A stretch of 7,672 nt of DNA, taken from assembly GCA_946184215.1 (NCBI GenBank), contig CAMHER010000088.1:1-7672 (forward strand). The letters are read 5' to 3'. The notes beneath the pieces are model-generated. The model was not told the origin of the DNA and ran no database searches. It saw nothing but the letters and a program-made list of their open reading frames with translations. Within the stretch, counting starts at the first letter, position 1. Each line of letters starts with the position of its first letter. This stretch comes from an uncultured Clostridia bacterium. Lineage in GTDB: Bacteria > Bacillota > Clostridia > Oscillospirales > Oscillospiraceae. Below are positions 5,874 to 7,672 of this stretch, one piece after another. The position numbers and the translations under genes were made by a program.

Positions 5874-5930
5874 TCCCTCCGGCCCCGCTACGCTCGGCCA
5901 CCTCCCTTTGCACAAGGGAGGCTTTGGGGA
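5874..5930. repeat. Short GC-rich intergenic repeat-like element with inverted repeat
   Basis: The stretch contains a perfect 8-bp inverted repeat CCTCCCTT-TGCAC-AAGGGAGG (5901-5921) next to GGCCCCGCTACGCTCGGCC (5881-5899). The pattern resembles small dispersed repeats that I have seen in many Oscillospirales-type genomes, where translation across them yields spurious PPLCKGRW-like peptides; here the minus strand reads KPPLCKGRWPSVAGPEGL. Only one copy is in this window, so its repeat nature rests on recall and needs a genome comparison. Function is unknown. Confidence 0.5.
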
Positions 5931-5956
5931 GTCTGTATTCAACAGGCTGTGTCTCG

Positions 5957-6682
5957 TCAGGCCTTTTTGGCCTTGCGTTCGGCGCGGCGCGCGTCGCCCT
6001 TGTGGAGCAGGGGCGAGATGCGCTTATAGAGCAGGAAGGTCAGCAGCGAGACGACGGCGCCCTTGAGCAGGTTGAAGGGCACGACGGCGAAAAGCACGAG
6101 CGTCGAGATGCTGGTGATGTGGGAATTGACCTTGGTGCCCATGCCGATGATGGCCTCCATGGGCATGCCGTAGAGCGCGGCGAACTTCGGCAGCAGATAG
6201 ACCGCGTTGAAGGCGCTGCCGAAAACGGTCATGCACAGCGTGCCGACGACAAGACCGATGAGCGCGCTCTTCCTGCCGGGTCGCGCATGGTAGACAAGGC
6301 TCGCGGGCAGAACGAAGGAACAGCCGACGGCAAAGTTGGCGAAATCGCCGACGAAAGCAGTCGTCGTGCCCTTCAGGAGCAGCTTGACCAGCACCTTGAC
6401 GAGCTCCGCCGTCACGCCCGCGACCGGGCCGAGGTAGAAGGTGCAGATCAGGATCGGCAGCTCGCTGAGGTCGATCTTATAAAACGGGGGCGCGAAGGGC
6501 AGCGGGATCTCGACGAGCATCAGCACGCCCGCCATCGCGGCGAAGATCGCCGTATAGGTGATATAATGCGTACCGGAGAAGGCCTTGATGTCGCGGCAGA
6601 GCTTTTTCTGCAGAAAGGCCGCGACGAGCATGATGGCCGCGAAGATCGCGAGACAGGTGAGGATGAATGTCAGGTTTTCCAT
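5957..6682 (-). CDS. ribU: Riboflavin ECF transporter substrate-binding component RibU
   Basis: RibU is the membrane S-component that binds riboflavin and docks on the shared energising module (EcfA, EcfA', EcfT), none of which is in this window. The 241-residue protein shows six or seven hydrophobic helices. An extra N-terminal segment (about 5-24) precedes the usual core starting at YITYTAIFAAMAGVLMLVEI (40-59). RibU-type signatures follow: FYKIDLSELPILICTFYLGP (67-86), VAGVTAELVKVLVKLLLKG (87-105), VGDFANFAVGCSFVLPASLVY (starting at 111), the VFGSAFNAVYLLPKF region (153-167) and PFNLLKGAVVSLLTFLLYK (202-220). The C-terminus is a basic tail. The ATG at 6682 is chosen for the AAGGAGG 7 bases upstream; 39 further codons to 6799 would translate the riboswitch leader. 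The FMN riboswitch upstream independently supports a flavin-related role. Confidence 0.93.
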   Translation of the reverse strand: MENLTFILTCLAIFAAIMLVAAFLQKKLCRDIKAFSGTHYITYTAIFAAMAGVLMLVEIPLPFAPPFYKIDLSELPILICTFYLGPVAGVTAELVKVLVKLLLKGTTTAFVGDFANFAVGCSFVLPASLVYHARPGRKSALIGLVVGTLCMTVFGSAFNAVYLLPKFAALYGMPMEAIIGMGTKVNSHITSISTLVLFAVVPFNLLKGAVVSLLTFLLYKRISPLLHKGDARRAERKAKKA

Positions 6683-6712
6683 GGATTTGCCTCCTTTTTC
6701 TTCTTCGGGGCA

Positions 6713-6744
6713 AAGAAAATGCCCGAAGAGCCGTCTCTTCGAGC
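6713..6744 (-). terminator. Intrinsic terminator of the ribU FMN riboswitch
   Basis: Minus-strand RNA GCUCGAAGAG (6744 to 6735) pairs with CUCUUCGGGC (6730 to 6721) around an ACGG loop: 10 pairs with one U-G wobble, followed by AUUUUCUUU. Its 5' arm contains CUCGAAGA, which is fully complementary to UCUUCGAG at the 5' foot of the aptamer (6930 to 6923). The terminator and that pairing exclude each other, as expected of a transcription-attenuating riboswitch. A further hairpin (6761-6787) lies between aptamer and terminator. Confidence 0.75.
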
Positions 6745-6788
6745 AAACAAAAGCAAGGGCGCCTCTGCGCAAATGCAACGCAGAAGCC

Positions 6789-6930
6789 TCTTCTACCATC
6801 CGGACTGTACCGTCGGTACCGGGATTCCACCGGTTCGTGCCCTTTTCGCAAAGGGCTTGCGGACTGTGACCGCCGGCCGGGAATTGACGCCGGTCTTTTG
6901 TAAAACCGGGATCTCACCCTGCCTCGAAGA
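6789..6930 (-). promoter_or_regulatory. FMN riboswitch (RFN element) controlling ribU
   Basis: Read on the minus strand, conserved RFN segments appear in the right order: GGCAGGGTGAGATCCCGG (start), ACCGGCG and CCGGCGGTCACAGTCCGC (middle), a variable arm with GCCCTTTGCGAAAAGGGC, GGTGGAATCCCGGTACCGAC and GGTACAGTCCGGATGGTAGA (end). The closing stem P1 is UCUUC (6930-6926) with GAAGA (6793-6789). RFN elements bind FMN and usually turn expression off. Here the downstream terminator at 6713-6744 would be the off switch. The combination with a RibU-type gene is a well-known one. Confidence 0.96.
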
Positions 6931-6937
6931 TGCTTTG

Positions 6938-6966
6938 AGTATAGCACCGCGCACAGCCTTTGACAA
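6938..6966 (-). promoter_or_regulatory. Putative ribU promoter
   Basis: TTGTCA (6961-6966) and TATACT (6938-6943) on the minus strand are 17 bases apart, with TGC before the -10. It starts transcription only a few bases before the 5' foot of the FMN riboswitch, as expected. Its -35 overlaps the -35 of the divergent ypsA-like gene almost completely. Confidence 0.7.
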
Positions 6967-6988
6967 GAGGGAATTTGCGTTATAGAAT
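6960..6988 (+). promoter_or_regulatory. Putative promoter of the ypsA-like gene
   Basis: A perfect TTGACA (6960-6965) and TAGAAT (6983-6988) are 17 bases apart on the plus strand. The predicted start is about 20 bases before the ATG at 7016, leaving a short leader with GGAGG. Unlike the other promoters in the window it lacks the TG of an extended -10. Confidence 0.65.
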
Positions 6989-7015
6989 GAGTACATCAAA
7001 TCTGCGGAGGCATGT

Positions 7016-7516
7016 ATGGATTCTTCCCTTTCCGCCTGTTGTTTTACCGGCCATCGGCCGGAGAAGCTGCCCTGGGGCACGGATGAGCGGGACGCGCGGT
7101 GTGTGCGGCTGAAAGAAGAGCTCTTCTGCCATGTTGAGGGCGTCTATCTCGCCGGGTGTACGCACTTTATCTGCGGGATGGCCCGGGGCTGCGATTTTTA
7201 TTTTGCCGAGGCGGTGCTGGCGCTGCGGCAGAAATACCCGGAGGTCACGCTGGAGGCCGCGATCCCCTGCGACACCCAGGCAAACGCATGGACGGCGGAC
7301 GAGCGGCGGCGCTATGACCATCTGATGGCCGAGTGCGACGAGGTGTGCTTTGTCGCACACGCCTACTCCCCCGGCTGCATGCAGCGGCGGAATCAGTATA
7401 TGGTCGACCGCTCCTCGATTCTTCTCGCCGTGTTCAACGGCAGCGCGGGCGGGACGATGAATACGATCCTGTATGCGAAGAGAAAAGGACTGCAGGTCAT
7501 CACGGTGGAGATTTAA
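7016..7516 (+). CDS. YpsA-like SLOG-domain protein (DUF1273 family)
   Basis: The 166-residue protein is a single Rossmann-like SLOG/DprA-LOG domain of the YpsA family. Conserved segments are CCFTGHRPEKLPW (8-20) at the N-terminus, ICGMARGCDFYFAEAVLAL (52-70), IPCDTQANAWTADERRRY (83-100), the acidic MAECDEVCFV strand, RRNQYMVDRSSILLAVFNG (124-142) and the AGGTMNTILYAKRKG nucleotide-loop region (144-158). Family members are thought to bind a nucleotide-derived ligand; YpsA of Bacillus and Staphylococcus affects cell division and interacts genetically with GpsB. The biochemical role is not known, and no division gene is in view. The ATG at 7016 has GGAGG 5 bases upstream; the ATG at 7012 is out of frame and too close. 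It is the only plus-strand gene, with its own promoter divergent from ribU. Confidence 0.88.
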   Translation: MDSSLSACCFTGHRPEKLPWGTDERDARCVRLKEELFCHVEGVYLAGCTHFICGMARGCDFYFAEAVLALRQKYPEVTLEAAIPCDTQANAWTADERRRYDHLMAECDEVCFVAHAYSPGCMQRRNQYMVDRSSILLAVFNGSAGGTMNTILYAKRKGLQVITVEI

Positions 7517-7672
7517 GGCTGCCTTTCCTTTTGCTCAGGGAGAGACCTCATCCACCGCAAGCGGTCCCCCTGCCGGTTTGCCGCGGATGCCGTTTCCGGC
7601 ACTCGTCTGAAGGCTCGTGCCGCAAAGCGGCGCGGCTGCACAAATTCCGTCCCGCCTTCCTCTGCCCCCGGC
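7517..7672. repeat. Non-coding, palindrome-rich tail after the ypsA-like gene
   Basis: I see no convincing gene in these 156 bases on either strand. They hold several GC-rich hairpins: ACCGC-AA-GCGGT (7554-7565), CGGCAC/GTGCCG (7597-7602 with 7617-7622) and GCCGC-AAA-GCGGC (7619-7631). The ACCTCATCCACCGCAAGCGG segment (7545-7564) resembles another small dispersed repeat of related genomes, recalled rather than shown here. No clean hairpin with a T run follows the stop, so the terminator of the ypsA-like gene is unclear. The window ends before the next gene. Confidence 0.4.

Noticed and set aside
6731..6734. ACGG loop in the ribU leader as a guanidine-II hairpin
   Set aside because: Guanidine-II needs two such hairpins near a guanidine gene; here there is one, it is the terminator of a clear FMN riboswitch, and the gene is ribU.
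6683..6799. 39-residue N-terminal extension of RibU
   Set aside because: It would translate the riboswitch terminator region; the ATG at 6682 has an ideal AAGGAGG site.
6980..7360. Minus-strand open frame of 126 codons opposite the ypsA-like gene
   Set aside because: It lies opposite a well-supported family gene with a perfect promoter and has no recognisable features.

Overview
The window looks like a chromosomal stretch of a GC-rich Bacillota, most likely class Clostridia and probably an Oscillospirales-type gut or gut-like anaerobe. The evidence is the gene set (a Clostridia-type pyruvate phosphate dikinase, a butyrate-type CoA-transferase, a SugE/Gdx guanidinium exporter, an ECF riboflavin transporter under an FMN riboswitch, a YpsA-family protein), strong Gram-positive AGGAGG ribosome sites, TGn extended -10 promoters, and intergenic GC-rich repeats of a kind I associate with that group. 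The taxonomic call is inference. No mobile element, CRISPR array, rRNA or tRNA was found.

Layout. Everything from 1 to about 6930 is transcribed leftward (minus strand); only the last gene runs rightward. From right to left: a YpsA/DUF1273 SLOG-domain gene (7016-7516, plus) diverges from ribU (5957-6682). The two promoters overlap at their -35 boxes. The ribU leader holds a complete FMN riboswitch (about 6789-6930) and an intrinsic terminator (6713-6744). A 190-base gap then holds a short repeat, a 21-bp perfect palindrome and the promoter of a two-gene unit: a CoA-transferase (4434-5765) and a prolyl-tRNA editing deacylase (3867-4430). Next is sugE/gdx (3417-3734), with its own promoter and a roughly 100-nt leader made of two hairpins, the second a strong terminator. 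Then comes the tightly packed translation operon rimM - trmD - rsmA (3348 down to 705), in which trmD is fused to a C-terminal GNAT acetyltransferase domain. Last is the start of ppdK (580 down to 1, truncated by the window edge).

How the genes work together. The rimM-trmD-rsmA unit makes three ribosome/tRNA maturation factors: 30S assembly, m1G37 tRNA methylation and 16S m6,2A dimethylation. The deacylase adds a fourth translation-fidelity function nearby. PPDK and the CoA-transferase belong to central and fermentative carbon metabolism. RibU would supply the riboflavin from which FMN and FAD are made and is FMN-repressed. SugE/Gdx exports guanidinium, and its leader looks like an attenuator or riboswitch that I cannot assign to a known class.

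Most interesting points: the TrmD-GNAT fusion; the unassigned structured leader of sugE; the palindrome that contains the -35 box of the CoA-transferase promoter; and the shared -35 between ribU and the ypsA-like gene. No wholly new multi-gene system is evident; the novelty candidates are the fusion and the leader RNA.
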